A stretch of DNA of 64,000 nucleotides from Reinekea sp. G2M2-21 (GCF_015687175.1 NZ_JADPQG010000001.1:992001-1056000), one strand, 5' to 3'. Shown: positions 1 through 8,887, counted from the first letter of the stretch. Numbers and translations: made by a program. The notes: a model not told the origin generated them from the letters alone.

Positions 1-1290
1 GTTGCAGAGATAGATGAACACAGCCCCGATTATCAAGCCTTGATGACGGAAATGATGTCAACGCTGCATCGCATCGCAATCGCGCAAGCGGCCCCGAATG
101 CTATCGATAACAGTAAGGGCGATAAGGCGGCCATAGTTGCGCTTGCTGGCGCCTCCTATGCGGAAGATGTGCATCTCTACTATCAAATAGGCACCAAAGC
201 CAAGCCTGAGATGGCCTATGCGCCCAGTGAACGAGCTGGATTTGAAATGGCTCTGCTGCGCATGTTGGCGTTCAGTCAATTGCCAGCTGCCAATATTGGC
301 GCATTGCCCGAATTGGTTAGCGAGGCGGCTGTTATTCCCGAAACGGTGGCGAGCGCCCCAAAGTCAGTTGAGCCTCCGCGCGCCAATGAGGCCATTGCTG
401 ATCAAACCATTATCGCTGCGGAACTGCCGCCGACGATCGCTTCAGAATCGTCAGCTGCAAGCAGTGCGGAAATCGTTACACCAAAGGCAACGCCAGAGCA
501 GGATGAGCTACCACCTTGGCAATTACCGCACGAGCCTGACGCACCGAAAGCTGATTTCGGTGCGTCAGGCACGGAAATAACCCAAGAGGCTGAAGCCGTC
601 GCCGAGACGGCTGAGTGTTCGGCAGCGCCGTTACAGCCCCAAACCTCCAACCTGGCCGAGGAATACCCAGCAACGCCCACAGAGCCAGTGGCATCACCTC
701 CGATGACGGAGCCTGACGATTTTGCGGATGATAAGGCAACTGAGTACAGTAGCGCCCATTCCGAATCTACAACTCATACTGAGTCTGATTATATTCCACC
801 CGCACAGATACCGATGGCGGAGGCTGATGCGGATGAATCCCATAGTTTGTTGGGGGCAGCAGTATGGCCGAATGTGGACGTTAACTCTGATCCTGTCTAC
901 TGGTGGCAGGTGACGTTGCACCGTCTTGGACTATCCGGTATGACCAAAACCTTGTTTGCCAACAGTCAATGGCATGGCTTTGATGGTGAAACGCTGTCGT
1001 TAGTGATTTCACCGAACTACAGAAAAATCATGAACGACGGTCACCTCCAACATTTGTTAAAAGCCCTGCCAGCCTGGTTGGGTGGGGCTCAACGTGTGCA
1101 TTATGAATTTGGTGCTGTAGAAAAAACACCGCAGCTGTGGGCAGAACAATTGGTTCAGCGTGCAAATCACCAGGCATTTCAATATTTGAAAGAAGACCCA
1201 TTTATAGCAACGCTGATGAATGAATTTAATGGTCAACTACAGGTTGAGTCGGCCATTCCGAATACACATCCAATACCTTCAGGAGTCTAA
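1..1290 (+). CDS. dnaX: DNA polymerase III tau subunit, C-terminal part (partial)
   Basis: The reading frame is open to base 1, so the 5' end of the gene lies outside the window. DnaX builds the clamp-loader and, as tau, links it to the alpha polymerase. What remains is the end of the collar region (helical LHRIAIAQ segment near the start), a long low-complexity linker rich in Ala, Glu, Pro and Thr (about residues 100-280), and a compact C-terminal domain beginning near the YWWQVTLHRLGLSG segment, which matches the alpha-binding domain V of tau. ybaB follows 3 bp after the stop and then recR, the usual gammaproteobacterial order. A perfect 16-bp inverted repeat lies inside the linker. No A AAA AAG-type slippery heptamer is visible in the part present, so whether gamma is made cannot be judged here. 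Confidence 0.93.
   Translation, partial: VAEIDEHSPDYQALMTEMMSTLHRIAIAQAAPNAIDNSKGDKAAIVALAGASYAEDVHLYYQIGTKAKPEMAYAPSERAGFEMALLRMLAFSQLPAANIGALPELVSEAAVIPETVASAPKSVEPPRANEAIADQTIIAAELPPTIASESSAASSAEIVTPKATPEQDELPPWQLPHEPDAPKADFGASGTEITQEAEAVAETAECSAAPLQPQTSNLAEEYPATPTEPVASPPMTEPDDFADDKATEYSSAHSESTTHTESDYIPPAQIPMAEADADESHSLLGAAVWPNVDVNSDPVYWWQVTLHRLGLSGMTKTLFANSQWHGFDGETLSLVISPNYRKIMNDGHLQHLLKALPAWLGGAQRVHYEFGAVEKTPQLWAEQLVQRANHQAFQYLKEDPFIATLMNEFNGQLQVESAIPNTHPIPSGV
534..570 (+). repeat. Perfect 16-bp inverted repeat inside dnaX
   Basis: Bases 534-549 and 555-570 are exact reverse complements separated by the 5-nt loop GCTGA. The repeat is read through in frame in the low-complexity linker of tau. 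No T-run follows it and no slippery heptamer precedes it closely. It may be a mRNA hairpin or an in-frame palindromic insertion; the function is unknown. Confidence 0.9.
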
Positions 1291-1293
1291 TGT

Positions 1294-1620
1294 ATGATGA
1301 AAGGTGGCATGGGCAATATTATGAAGCAAGCCCAGAAAATGCAGGAAAAAATGGCTGCTGCGCAAGAAGAAGTGGCCAATCTGGAAGTAACCGGGGAAGC
1401 CGGCGCTGGCATGGTGAAAGTCGTGATGACCGGTCGGCATGACGTAAAATCGGTTTCGATAGACGACTCTGTCATGCAGGAAGATAAAGATCTGTTGGAA
1501 GACTTGCTGGCTGCTGCGGTCAATGATGCGGTGCGAAAAGTTGAGACCGCAAGTCAGGAGAAAATGTCTTCTGTTACTGCGGGCATGGGTTTGCCGCCTG
1601 GAATGAAACTACCTTTCTAA
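1294..1620 (+). CDS. ybaB: YbaB/EbfC nucleoid-associated protein
   Basis: A 108-residue protein of the YbaB/EbfC family, which forms dimers that bind DNA. The N-terminal helix [20 protein letters not shown], the central beta segment with [12 protein letters not shown], and the Gly/Pro-rich end ([12 protein letters not shown]) are all typical, and the length is normal. The start is preceded by AGGAG at about 1280-1284; the second Met (1297) is an alternative start. It lies between dnaX and recR, a neighbourhood conserved across bacteria and probably one operon. Confidence 0.96.
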   Translation: MMKGGMGNIMKQAQKMQEKMAAAQEEVANLEVTGEAGAGMVKVVMTGRHDVKSVSIDDSVMQEDKDLLEDLLAAAVNDAVRKVETASQEKMSSVTAGMGLPPGMKLPF

Positions 1621-1632
1621 AAAGGTCTACAT

Positions 1633-2244
1633 ATGTCGTATACACCGGCTACTGAAGAGTTGATTCGAGCGCTGCAAGCTTTACCGGGCGTAGGTACACG
1701 TTCCGCGCAACGCATGGCATTGCAGTTGCTGGAACGGGATGCTGATGCCGCTACCCGGCTGAATGAGGCGCTTGCTAGTGCGTTGCAGAAAGTGCGGAAG
1801 TGCCCGACATGCCGTACGTTGACGGAATCTGAACTGTGCGGTGTCTGCGCCGACGAACAACGTGATGCAGCAACGCTGTGCGTTGTCGCCAATGACGCAG
1901 ACAAAGCCGGTATTGAGATGTCTGGCCGTTATCGAGGGCGATACTTTGTCTTGCACGGTGTGCTGTCTCCAATAGATGGTGTAGGCCCAGAGCAGTTAGG
2001 GGTATTTGATCTGCTCGATCAAGTTAAAACGCATGCAGTCACAGAGGTGATCCTGGCGCTTGATGAGCAACTGGAAGCTGAAGCCACGGTGCACTATCTG
2101 ACGGAACATCTGAAACAGCTGTCGGTTACCATTTCCCGGTTACCATTTACGCACCTGAAAAGTGGTGCACTGGATCAAGCAGACAGTCGGGTCATCGCCA
2201 ACGCCTTGGCAGCGAAACAGGAGATTGGTTTTGAACTCGACTGA
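1633..2244 (+). CDS. recR: Recombination mediator RecR
   Basis: A 203-residue RecR, which works with RecF and RecO to load RecA onto SSB-coated gaps. It shows the helix-hairpin-helix region (LQALPGVGTRSAQRMA, about residues 11-26), a C4 zinc finger (CPTC...CGVC, about residues 57-72) and a Toprim domain beginning with LCVVANDADKAGIE. The length is standard. AAAGG upstream of the ATG acts as ribosome binding site. The 3' end overlaps the proposed rnd start by 14 bp, which suggests coupled translation. Confidence 0.97.
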   Translation: MSYTPATEELIRALQALPGVGTRSAQRMALQLLERDADAATRLNEALASALQKVRKCPTCRTLTESELCGVCADEQRDAATLCVVANDADKAGIEMSGRYRGRYFVLHGVLSPIDGVGPEQLGVFDLLDQVKTHAVTEVILALDEQLEAEATVHYLTEHLKQLSVTISRLPFTHLKSGALDQADSRVIANALAAKQEIGFELD

Positions 2245-3379
2245 CAGCTATGTCTGGATAAAAAATGATGCAGACCTGAATGCGGTATGTCAGCTATGGG
2301 CAACAGCCAGTGTCATTGCACTTGATACTGAGTTTGTACGAACAGATACCTTTCACGCAAACCTCGGGTTGCTGCAGATTTGCCATGAACAAACCACCTG
2401 GTTGATTGATCCGTTAGAGATCCACGACTGGCGTCCGTTCGCCGCTATTCTTGCTGAGCCGGCAATTGTCAAAGTACTGCACTCGCTATCGGAAGACGCG
2501 GAAGTTCTGCTGCACAGTGTTGGCGTGACCATGGACAACGTATTCGACACGCAAATTGCAGCCGGATTTCTCGGCTATCCAGTTCAGATGAGTTACGCCA
2601 AGCTGGTAGAAGCCCTGTTTGATGTGGTATTGCCGAAAGAAGCTACCCGGAGTGACTGGCTGAAGCGTCCACTCGAAGATGAGCAGTGCCAGTATGCCGC
2701 GGCCGATGTGCATTGGCTGTATCAGATTTACCAGCTTTTTGCGGAACAATTACACCTGCAGTCCCGATATGAGTGGGTGGCAGAAGATAGCCAGCGTATG
2801 GTGATGAACAATATGCCCACGGACGCGGAGTGCTATTACCAGAAACTGCGAGGAGCCTGGAAACTTAAGGGTGCCCGGCTACAAGCGTTGAAGGCACTGT
2901 GTCAATGGCGAGAAGGTATTGCTCGCAGCTCAAATGTCAATCGTGGCCGTATTCTGAATGATAAGGACCTCATCGTTATCGCCGAACGTATGCCGAAAAA
3001 TAAGTCAGACTTGCAGAAGTATTTAAAGATTCCCTCGCGTAAAATACGGCTTTATGGCGATCAGATTATTCACATGGTGAAAGACGCTGAAGAGGTTAAA
3101 CGTGTCGATTGGCCGGAGCGAATCGAAGGTCCATTGCCTGCGGACCAGGCCGATCTACTCAAACAAGTGCGGCAAAAGGTGGAAATCATAGCGGAACAGC
3201 TTGGTTTGCCAGCGGAAGTTATGGCGCGTCGAAAGGGGCTTGAAACCTGGCTGCGTAGCGGTAGTCACACTGGACAGTATGCCATTCCGGAAGCACTGAC
3301 CGGTTGGCGCAAAGATTTTTTATTGGGACCGATCAACGAGTTGTTACAAGCACAATGGGAAGAATTGGATGAAACGTGA
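2231..3379 (+). CDS. rnd: Ribonuclease D
   Basis: A 3'-5' exoribonuclease acting in tRNA 3' maturation. The N-terminal DEDD exonuclease domain is visible: ALDTEFVR supplies the first Asp and Glu (residues 32 and 34 from this start), and ADVHWLYQIY is the motif III region. An HRDC domain follows (ALKALCQWREGIARSSNVNRG). I chose TTG 2231 because AGGAG at 2219-2223 lies 7 nt upstream and the 382-residue product matches the family length; the frame is open further upstream inside recR. The stop overlaps the next gene by 11 bp. Confidence 0.93.
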   Translation: MNSTDSYVWIKNDADLNAVCQLWATASVIALDTEFVRTDTFHANLGLLQICHEQTTWLIDPLEIHDWRPFAAILAEPAIVKVLHSLSEDAEVLLHSVGVTMDNVFDTQIAAGFLGYPVQMSYAKLVEALFDVVLPKEATRSDWLKRPLEDEQCQYAAADVHWLYQIYQLFAEQLHLQSRYEWVAEDSQRMVMNNMPTDAECYYQKLRGAWKLKGARLQALKALCQWREGIARSSNVNRGRILNDKDLIVIAERMPKNKSDLQKYLKIPSRKIRLYGDQIIHMVKDAEEVKRVDWPERIEGPLPADQADLLKQVRQKVEIIAEQLGLPAEVMARRKGLETWLRSGSHTGQYAIPEALTGWRKDFLLGPINELLQAQWEELDET

Positions 3380-3662
3380 AATTGTGCGTATATACCGATC
3401 TAGTCTGAACGCGGAAACTTACCTTTATTTAGCCAAAAAATCGGCGTTTGACTCGCTCCCGGAAGCGTTGCGAAAAATTTTTGGCCGCCCCATTTTGGTC
3501 ATGGATATGCTGTTAACGGAAGACAAGAAGCTGGCCAGAGCGGACGCGGTCAAGGTGTTGGCCGGTATTGAAGAACAGGGATTTTATTTGCAGATGCCAC
3601 CGCCGAAAGAAGACTATATGCTCGATATCTTTCGTGAAAAAGGCCGCTCCGACCATGGCTGA
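3369..3662 (+). CDS. ycgL: YcgL family protein
   Basis: A 97-residue protein of the YcgL family, a small conserved gammaproteobacterial fold of unknown biochemical role. Typical features are the N-terminal IYRSSLNAETYLYL stretch, the FGRPILVMDMLL core and the C-terminal FYLQMPPPKEDYM. It overlaps rnd by 11 bp and ycgN by 8 bp, so the three genes are almost certainly cotranscribed, the order also seen in pseudomonads and vibrios. Confidence 0.93.
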   Translation: MKREIVRIYRSSLNAETYLYLAKKSAFDSLPEALRKIFGRPILVMDMLLTEDKKLARADAVKVLAGIEEQGFYLQMPPPKEDYMLDIFREKGRSDHG

Positions 3663-4095
3663 TCAGGTATTCTGGAAACGCAAGACGTTACAGGAAATGA
3701 GCCAGACAGAATGGGAATCCTTATGTGATGGTTGCGGCAAATGTTGCCTGCAAAAATTAGAGGATGAAGATGATGGCATGGTGTATTACACCCGCGTCGT
3801 GTGCCGGTATATGACTGACGATTGCCGCTGTTCTGAATACCAAAATCGACATGAACTGGTACCAAACTGTGTTTGGCTGAGGCCGGAAGACGTGGAAAAC
3901 TTTTTCTGGCTGCCTTCTACCTGCGCCTACCGAATCCTCGCCGAGGGCCGGGATCTGCCACTTTGGCATCCTTTGGTCAGTGGAGATCCACATTTGATTC
4001 ATGCGGTAAACATTTCCGTGTCTCACATGGATTTGGTCGCCGATGATCAGGTACCGGAAGACGATTGGCAAAATTACGTAATTGACAATGTATAA
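3655..4095 (+). CDS. ycgN: YcgN family cysteine-cluster protein
   Basis: A 146-residue protein of the YcgN (UPF0260) family. Cysteines in CDGCGKCC near the N-terminus, together with later Cys residues (VVCRYMTDDCRCSEY, PNCVW, STCAYR), resemble the zinc- or iron-binding pattern of the YkgJ/YcgN superfamily. The true ATG at 3655 overlaps the end of ycgL; the frame is open further upstream but the homologous region begins MADQVFWKRK. The biochemical function is unknown. Confidence 0.92.
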   Translation: MADQVFWKRKTLQEMSQTEWESLCDGCGKCCLQKLEDEDDGMVYYTRVVCRYMTDDCRCSEYQNRHELVPNCVWLRPEDVENFFWLPSTCAYRILAEGRDLPLWHPLVSGDPHLIHAVNISVSHMDLVADDQVPEDDWQNYVIDNV

Positions 4096-4110
4096 AGTGA
4101 AAGTTGAGCG

Positions 4111-4488
4111 ATGATTTATCAAGATTTGTACATGAATGCCGCCTTGTTTTATTTAGCTGGGGTGTTGGGATTTTGGTTGGTGGTTTGGAAAGTGTCGACC
4201 AAATTGGCATGGCGACCATTGCGTTGGTGGCTGACCTGGCTTTATTTGTGCGTGGTGCTCACGCCTTGGCAGGGAAGTGAGCCGGAAGCATACTACGCTC
4301 CCGCCATTATTGTCGGCGCATTCGACTTTCTGGATGTTGGTTTAACGCAAACATTGAACGTACTGCAGCCAATGATTAATGCGTTAATTGTTGGTACAGC
4401 AGGAATCGTTTTGCTGGCGGTGGTCCTGAAAATCCGTGATTTGAAAAATGCTAAAGTGACATCGGAGCCTACCGAAGACTCAGTATGA
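4111..4488 (+). CDS. Small inner-membrane protein of unknown function
   Basis: A 125-residue hydrophobic protein I do not recognise by name. It has three probable membrane segments (about residues 9-28, 40-52 and 92-112) and a short charged tail. A downstream ATG at 4132 is an alternative start. It lies 15 bp after ycgN on the same strand and upstream of a second membrane protein, so it may be the last gene of the rnd operon. Confidence 0.7.
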   Translation: MIYQDLYMNAALFYLAGVLGFWLVVWKVSTKLAWRPLRWWLTWLYLCVVLTPWQGSEPEAYYAPAIIVGAFDFLDVGLTQTLNVLQPMINALIVGTAGIVLLAVVLKIRDLKNAKVTSEPTEDSV

Positions 4489-4663
4489 TGACTTAGGTCA
4501 GCAGATAAATCTGATCCTGCAAGTCTCCAAGTGGCTGGTCTGAAGCCAGGTGGCCACTATCGATAAACCCTTCAGCGGTCTTCGTAACATTTTGTTACCG
4601 AACTTAAGGCTTTACTATACATTTGCCAACTAACTGGCTAGTCTTTTACTTTTGATTACAATG

Positions 4664-4692
4664 GTTCGGCCCCTGTTCGTCAGGGGCCGAAC
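4664..4692 (+). repeat. Perfect 12-bp hairpin in the leader of the next gene
   Basis: GTTCGGCCCCTG (4664-4675) and CAGGGGCCGAAC (4681-4692) are exact reverse complements around a TTCGT loop, 36 bp before the ATG at 4729. No T-run follows, so it is not a classical intrinsic terminator. It may terminate the upstream operon in another way or act as a leader structure. I see no gene in the rest of the 240-bp gap 4489-4728. Confidence 0.75.
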
Positions 4693-4728
4693 AGTCTCAG
4701 ACGGCGAAAATTCAAAAGCGAGAAAAAG

Positions 4729-5394
4729 ATGGCCAATCATTTATTTACACTCGTGACCATAATCCTGATGGCGGGAGTGTTTGGCGGTTTGCTGAACTAT
4801 TACATGCAAGCCCAGGTCGACCCAGAAAACACGAACATGCCCGGTTCAATATTGGGTGGGCTAGGGGGGGCCGCATTGGTTCCTCTTATTTTGTTTTTGG
4901 TGTCCAATGATTTGATGACAGAAAGCCAGGGTGATCCAAGTAAAGCCCTCATTTTTGCGGGTATCTGTCTTATCGCTGCCTGGGCGAGCCGGTTTTTTCT
5001 CAATACGGTGACCAAGCGGATTGTGCAGGAAACCCATACCGCAAGGCTGCGTACGGACGAGCTGATGATTGAGCTACGTATGCTGCAACGCGAATTAGAG
5101 CCGATGTTGGAAATGGAAACCGAAGGTGAAGAGGAGAGTGAAATTCTGCCGCTACCGCCAGAAGAAGAGCTGGACGTGACAACAGCTAATGTCTTAACGG
5201 CCCTGGGAAATGGCCGATACATATTCCGCAGTCAGGCCGGGCTAGCTCGTGAAACCAATTTGGACGAACACACCCTGTCGAAGACTCTTGGTATCATCGT
5301 TGCCCGAGACCTGGGCGGCAAAATCCTGAGTAAAAAGGGCACTCGCTGGTTCATTTCTCAGAAAGGTCGCAACTATCTCGCAGCTTCGTCTTGA
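4729..5394 (+). CDS. Three-TM membrane protein with C-terminal winged-helix domain
   Basis: A 221-residue protein. Three hydrophobic segments (about residues 5-25, 41-60 and 76-95) are followed by a charged coiled-coil-like helix (100-120), an acidic linker rich in Glu and Pro (125-148), and a C-terminal domain (150-221) with winged-helix spacing: TALGNGRYIFRSQAGLARET, then SKTLGIIVARDLGG, then GTRWFISQKGRNYL. The N-terminal module resembles the YLATT (YEATS-like-associating three-TM) type, but that is a tentative resemblance from memory. The winged helix could sense a protein or nucleic-acid partner at the membrane. A terminator follows directly, so it is probably monocistronic. Confidence 0.75.
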   Translation: MANHLFTLVTIILMAGVFGGLLNYYMQAQVDPENTNMPGSILGGLGGAALVPLILFLVSNDLMTESQGDPSKALIFAGICLIAAWASRFFLNTVTKRIVQETHTARLRTDELMIELRMLQRELEPMLEMETEGEEESEILPLPPEEELDVTTANVLTALGNGRYIFRSQAGLARETNLDEHTLSKTLGIIVARDLGGKILSKKGTRWFISQKGRNYLAASS

Positions 5395-5415
5395 TAGCCC
5401 ACTGTTCTCTGTCTT

Positions 5416-5442
5416 AAAGCCCCTTCAATGGGGCTTTTCTTT
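5416..5442 (+). terminator. Rho-independent terminator
   Basis: AAAGCCCC (5416-5423), loop TTCAAT, GGGGCTTT (5430-5437), then TCTTT. It lies 22 bp after the 3-TM winged-helix gene. Confidence 0.88.
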
Positions 5443-5587
5443 AATGAAAAAACGAAAAACCAGCTACAGTTGAAGGAATATCGGCCGATCACTAGTAAGC
5501 CATCATCAATTTAATGTGTCCTTATGGTGGGTGGATCGGAAGAATGGGTTGGCTATCGTTGACGGAACCGGAGAGCAGTCTTAAGTA

Positions 5588-7792
5588 ATGAACAGTAAAG
5601 CGTATATTCACAAAGCGCAATTTAAGCCGTTGAAACCTATCTTGGCTTTTTTTGTGATGCTGTTTACGTCTGTTTTAGCTCTCGCAGACGTGAGAGTAGT
5701 CATGGATGTTTCCAAAAGCATGGCTGAAAACGATCCAGGTAATTTCCGCACCGAAGCCATTCAGCTGTTGTTGGATTCATTGCCCTCAGGTGAAAAAGCT
5801 GGCGTGTGGACCTTTGGGCAGTATGTGAACTTGTTGGTTCCACATAACACCGTCAATGAACAATGGCGGCAGGCTGCTATGACATCGATCCGAAACCAGA
5901 ATGCGCCGGCTACCCGAACGAACATTGGGCGTGCATTAGAGGATGTGTCTTATGACTTCCTGTTTTCCAGCTATCGCGGACCGAGCCATATCGTCCTGAT
6001 AACCGACGGGCGAGTTGATATTGCCCCGAATGAGGATGTGAATCGCGTGGAGCGTGAGCGTATTCTGTCTCAGTTGGTGCCCAGGTTTGTCGCTGCCAAT
6101 GCCCGGATTCACACGATCGCGATTTCAGAACAAGCCGACAAAGCACTATTAAGGCAGATGTCCGAACAAACTGGTGGCCAGTTTCAGTCAGTTGATGACA
6201 CCCGTAATTTGTCTCGGGTTATGGCTGCGCTGGCCGCAGAGGTGTCTCCGGCCAGTCAACTCACTCTTAATAAAAAATCGTTTAATGTGGACGCCAGTAT
6301 CCGAGAAATTACCATTCTGATGTATCACTCCTCTGGCGCCGTAGCACTTCAGTCCCCCGATGGCGCATTGTCATCAGCAGTGAATCCGGGTAGTCAACGC
6401 TGGCGTGTCGGTAATGGTTTTACGCAAGTGTCTGTATCTTCACCTCAGCTGGGTCGGTGGCAAGTAAACGGCCAATTAGAAGGACAGTCGAGCATACGCG
6501 TATTGTCTGACATTAACCTGAGATGGACCGAGCCAGAAATGTCCGCTGCGGCCAAGACCAATCTTATTTCCATTGCAGCGGAACTCGTAGACGGAGATGG
6601 TAAAAGCATTGCCGAGGACCTGGCCAGCGTAATCACCGCGACGTTGCGCGTTAACGGAGCTGTGATGCCGGTACAGATTCAACAGGATTCAATCGTCGCG
6701 CGGTTGCCAGTTACGGATCAGATGGACGCCATGAATCTGGAATTGAATATAGACGGCGGCACCTTTAATCGATTAATTACCCGGCAAGTCCGCTTTGTGG
6801 AACCCTATATTTCCGAAGTGCTGATGACGTCGCGGGGCTATGAATGGCGATTGTATCCGAACCGTTTGCTGTCGAATGTCGAGTCAATCAATGCCATGGT
6901 CGAGTTTGACGTTATGGGGCAAAAACGCACGGAACCTTTCTCCCAAACGGAAGCCGGCTATTGGCTGTGGGTGCTTCCGTACGATTTGGAGCCAGGACAA
7001 TACACTATTCAATTATCGGGTAACGTCATGCAAGACAGCGCCCGTCAAAATCTGCCGACGGAAAGTGTTACGCTCAGTATTCCGCCAGCGGCATCCGGTA
7101 CCTTGCCTATGACCCCCGATCTTATGGCCATGCCGCCGATGCCTGTAAATGATGTCAATGATGCCAGCGATGCGTTTGAGAAGGATCCGATGCCGGTGTT
7201 TGACGAGCTGCAGGCGGAACTCGTCGTCGCCGAAGATCCTAATGCGATACCTTGGGAAGATGTCATTGACGATCCCACAATGGAGCAAGCCGGTGACTCA
7301 AATGTCATGACCTATGTACTGCTGAGCGTGCCAGGCATTCTGGTTCTGGTCATTGCTTACCTTTTTTACCGCCGGCTGGAGTCCAAAACCAAAGGCAGCA
7401 CGTCCGAAGATGAGTTGATCATGGGCGGAGATGATTTTTCCGATCTGGATGATATGTCGGCACTGCAACCGGATGCCGACCTTGATATTTCATCTTTGGA
7501 AGATGATACAGATGACTATTCATTGGCAGAAGCCCCTACCATAGATGACATCATCGATGAAGATTTGCCGACACCTGAAAAGACCGAAGCGCCGTCTGCC
7601 GCATTAGAGGATATGCTGGATGCTGATGCCATTGCTGCCTTAACCGAAGTTGACAGCGATGTTACTGAGGCGGAAGGCGATGAAGAGCTGTTTGATATCA
7701 GCAGTATTGACGATGACCTGGCAGACCTGGATCTGGCATTGGATGGCGATGACCCCTTCGCAGACGACGAACCGGAAGAGACAAAACCTTAA
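5588..7792 (+). CDS. Secreted/anchored VWA-domain protein (TIGR03503-like)
   Basis: A 734-residue protein. A signal peptide (residues 1-33, ending LALA) is followed at once by a von Willebrand factor A domain with a complete DxSxS MIDAS start (D40, S42, S44) and a later TDGRVD loop. A beta-rich central region comes next, then a transmembrane helix at about residues 574-597 and a long, strongly acidic cytoplasmic tail of about 130 residues dominated by Asp and Glu. This layout matches the conserved gammaproteobacterial family described as TIGR03503, whose function is unknown. The expected topology is a large periplasmic part and an acidic cytosolic tail. No other gene is obviously in its operon. 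Confidence 0.85.
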   Translation: MNSKAYIHKAQFKPLKPILAFFVMLFTSVLALADVRVVMDVSKSMAENDPGNFRTEAIQLLLDSLPSGEKAGVWTFGQYVNLLVPHNTVNEQWRQAAMTSIRNQNAPATRTNIGRALEDVSYDFLFSSYRGPSHIVLITDGRVDIAPNEDVNRVERERILSQLVPRFVAANARIHTIAISEQADKALLRQMSEQTGGQFQSVDDTRNLSRVMAALAAEVSPASQLTLNKKSFNVDASIREITILMYHSSGAVALQSPDGALSSAVNPGSQRWRVGNGFTQVSVSSPQLGRWQVNGQLEGQSSIRVLSDINLRWTEPEMSAAAKTNLISIAAELVDGDGKSIAEDLASVITATLRVNGAVMPVQIQQDSIVARLPVTDQMDAMNLELNIDGGTFNRLITRQVRFVEPYISEVLMTSRGYEWRLYPNRLLSNVESINAMVEFDVMGQKRTEPFSQTEAGYWLWVLPYDLEPGQYTIQLSGNVMQDSARQNLPTESVTLSIPPAASGTLPMTPDLMAMPPMPVNDVNDASDAFEKDPMPVFDELQAELVVAEDPNAIPWEDVIDDPTMEQAGDSNVMTYVLLSVPGILVLVIAYLFYRRLESKTKGSTSEDELIMGGDDFSDLDDMSALQPDADLDISSLEDDTDDYSLAEAPTIDDIIDEDLPTPEKTEAPSAALEDMLDADAIAALTEVDSDVTEAEGDEELFDISSIDDDLADLDLALDGDDPFADDEPEETKP

Positions 7793-7888
7793 ACGTAAAT
7801 GACACCCCACTGGCTGAAAATTTAGCAGCTTTGTTGCAGATCGTATAAACTCAGGCACGACAGTAGTAGCTACGACAGGGTGTTGTCT

Positions 7889-8695
7889 ATGTGTGAGTTA
7901 ATGGCAATGAGTGCAAAATTGCCAACCGATATTTCCTTCAGTTTTACCGGCTTTGTTGAGCGCGGTGGTAATACTGGCCCGCATAAAGACGGTTTTGGAA
8001 TCTGTTTTTATGATGGCAAAGGGGTTCGCGAATTTAAAGATCATAACCCGAGCTGCCGTTCACCCATTGCGCAGTTTCTGCAGAATTACCCTATTAAATC
8101 GACCAACGTCATCAGCCACATCCGGCAAGCTAACGTCGGTGATATATCACTGGAAAACACTCACCCATTTCATCGCGAAATGTGTGGACGAATATGGACC
8201 TTTGCACATAACGGTCAAATGGCAATAACAGACATCCCTGAACCACGGCACTATAAGCCTGTTGGCGAAACTGACAGCGAGAAGTTGTTTTGCTGGCTGC
8301 TGGGTGAATTGCGCAGTCGGTGTCAGAACAACGCCCCGATGAAGTTGCAGGCCGAATTATTGGAAAAGCAGTGTAATTACATTAATCAATTTGGCGTTAG
8401 TAACATTTTGATGAGCGACGGTGAAAGTCTGTTCGTCTTTTGTTCAACTAAGCTAAGCTGGATTACCCGGCGGGCGCCCTTTGGCAAAGCGCATTTAACC
8501 GACGCTGACATCACAATCGACTTTTCAGCCGTGACCACGGAAGACGACATTGTCACCGTGATTGCGACGCAACCTCTGACGGATAACGAAATCTGGCAGG
8601 CGATGGTGCCCGGTGAAAGCCGGATTTTCGAACTGGGTGAATGCGTGCGCGAGTCCTATGGCCCTAAAATCGAGCATAAAAAGGCCGAGAAATAG
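7889..8695 (+). CDS. Class II glutamine amidotransferase (YafJ-like)
   Basis: A 268-residue Ntn-type glutaminase domain protein. The start is set at ATG 7889 because the next codon is Cys, the N-terminal nucleophile of this superfamily (MCELMAM), and AGGG lies 8 nt upstream; GTG 7880 would bury the Cys. The motifs TNVISHIRQANVG and TFAHNGQM match the glutamine-binding loops of YafJ-type proteins. No synthetase domain is attached, so the ammonia acceptor is unknown. It is followed by a 192-bp gap before fadD. Confidence 0.9.
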   Translation: MCELMAMSAKLPTDISFSFTGFVERGGNTGPHKDGFGICFYDGKGVREFKDHNPSCRSPIAQFLQNYPIKSTNVISHIRQANVGDISLENTHPFHREMCGRIWTFAHNGQMAITDIPEPRHYKPVGETDSEKLFCWLLGELRSRCQNNAPMKLQAELLEKQCNYINQFGVSNILMSDGESLFVFCSTKLSWITRRAPFGKAHLTDADITIDFSAVTTEDDIVTVIATQPLTDNEIWQAMVPGESRIFELGECVRESYGPKIEHKKAEK

Positions 8696-8779
8696 CAATT
8701 TTTCTCGGAATGAGTATTGATTGCACAAATTGTGAGCATTATTCACGAAACTGTTGAAGTAAATGATTCTAAAGGCGAC

Positions 8780-8792
8780 AATTGGCCCAATT
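8780..8792. promoter_or_regulatory. Short palindrome upstream of fadD
   Basis: AATTGG-C-CCAATT forms a perfect inverted repeat about 95 bp before the fadD start. It could be an operator for a fatty-acid regulator, but it does not clearly match the FadR or PsrA consensus that I remember. Low confidence. Confidence 0.25.
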
Positions 8793-8887
8793 AAATCAAA
8801 CGACCGTTTTAATACGGAATGCCGATGGTCCATTCGCAAATCGGCCATTGCGCCTAATAAACAATAACAAGATGAAAGGGAGGCCGT

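Noticed and set aside
534-570. dnaX hairpin as a classical programmed -1 frameshift signal
   Set aside because: No A AAA AAG-type slippery heptamer lies at the usual distance upstream, and the hairpin is far into the tau-specific linker. It is kept only as an unexplained structure.
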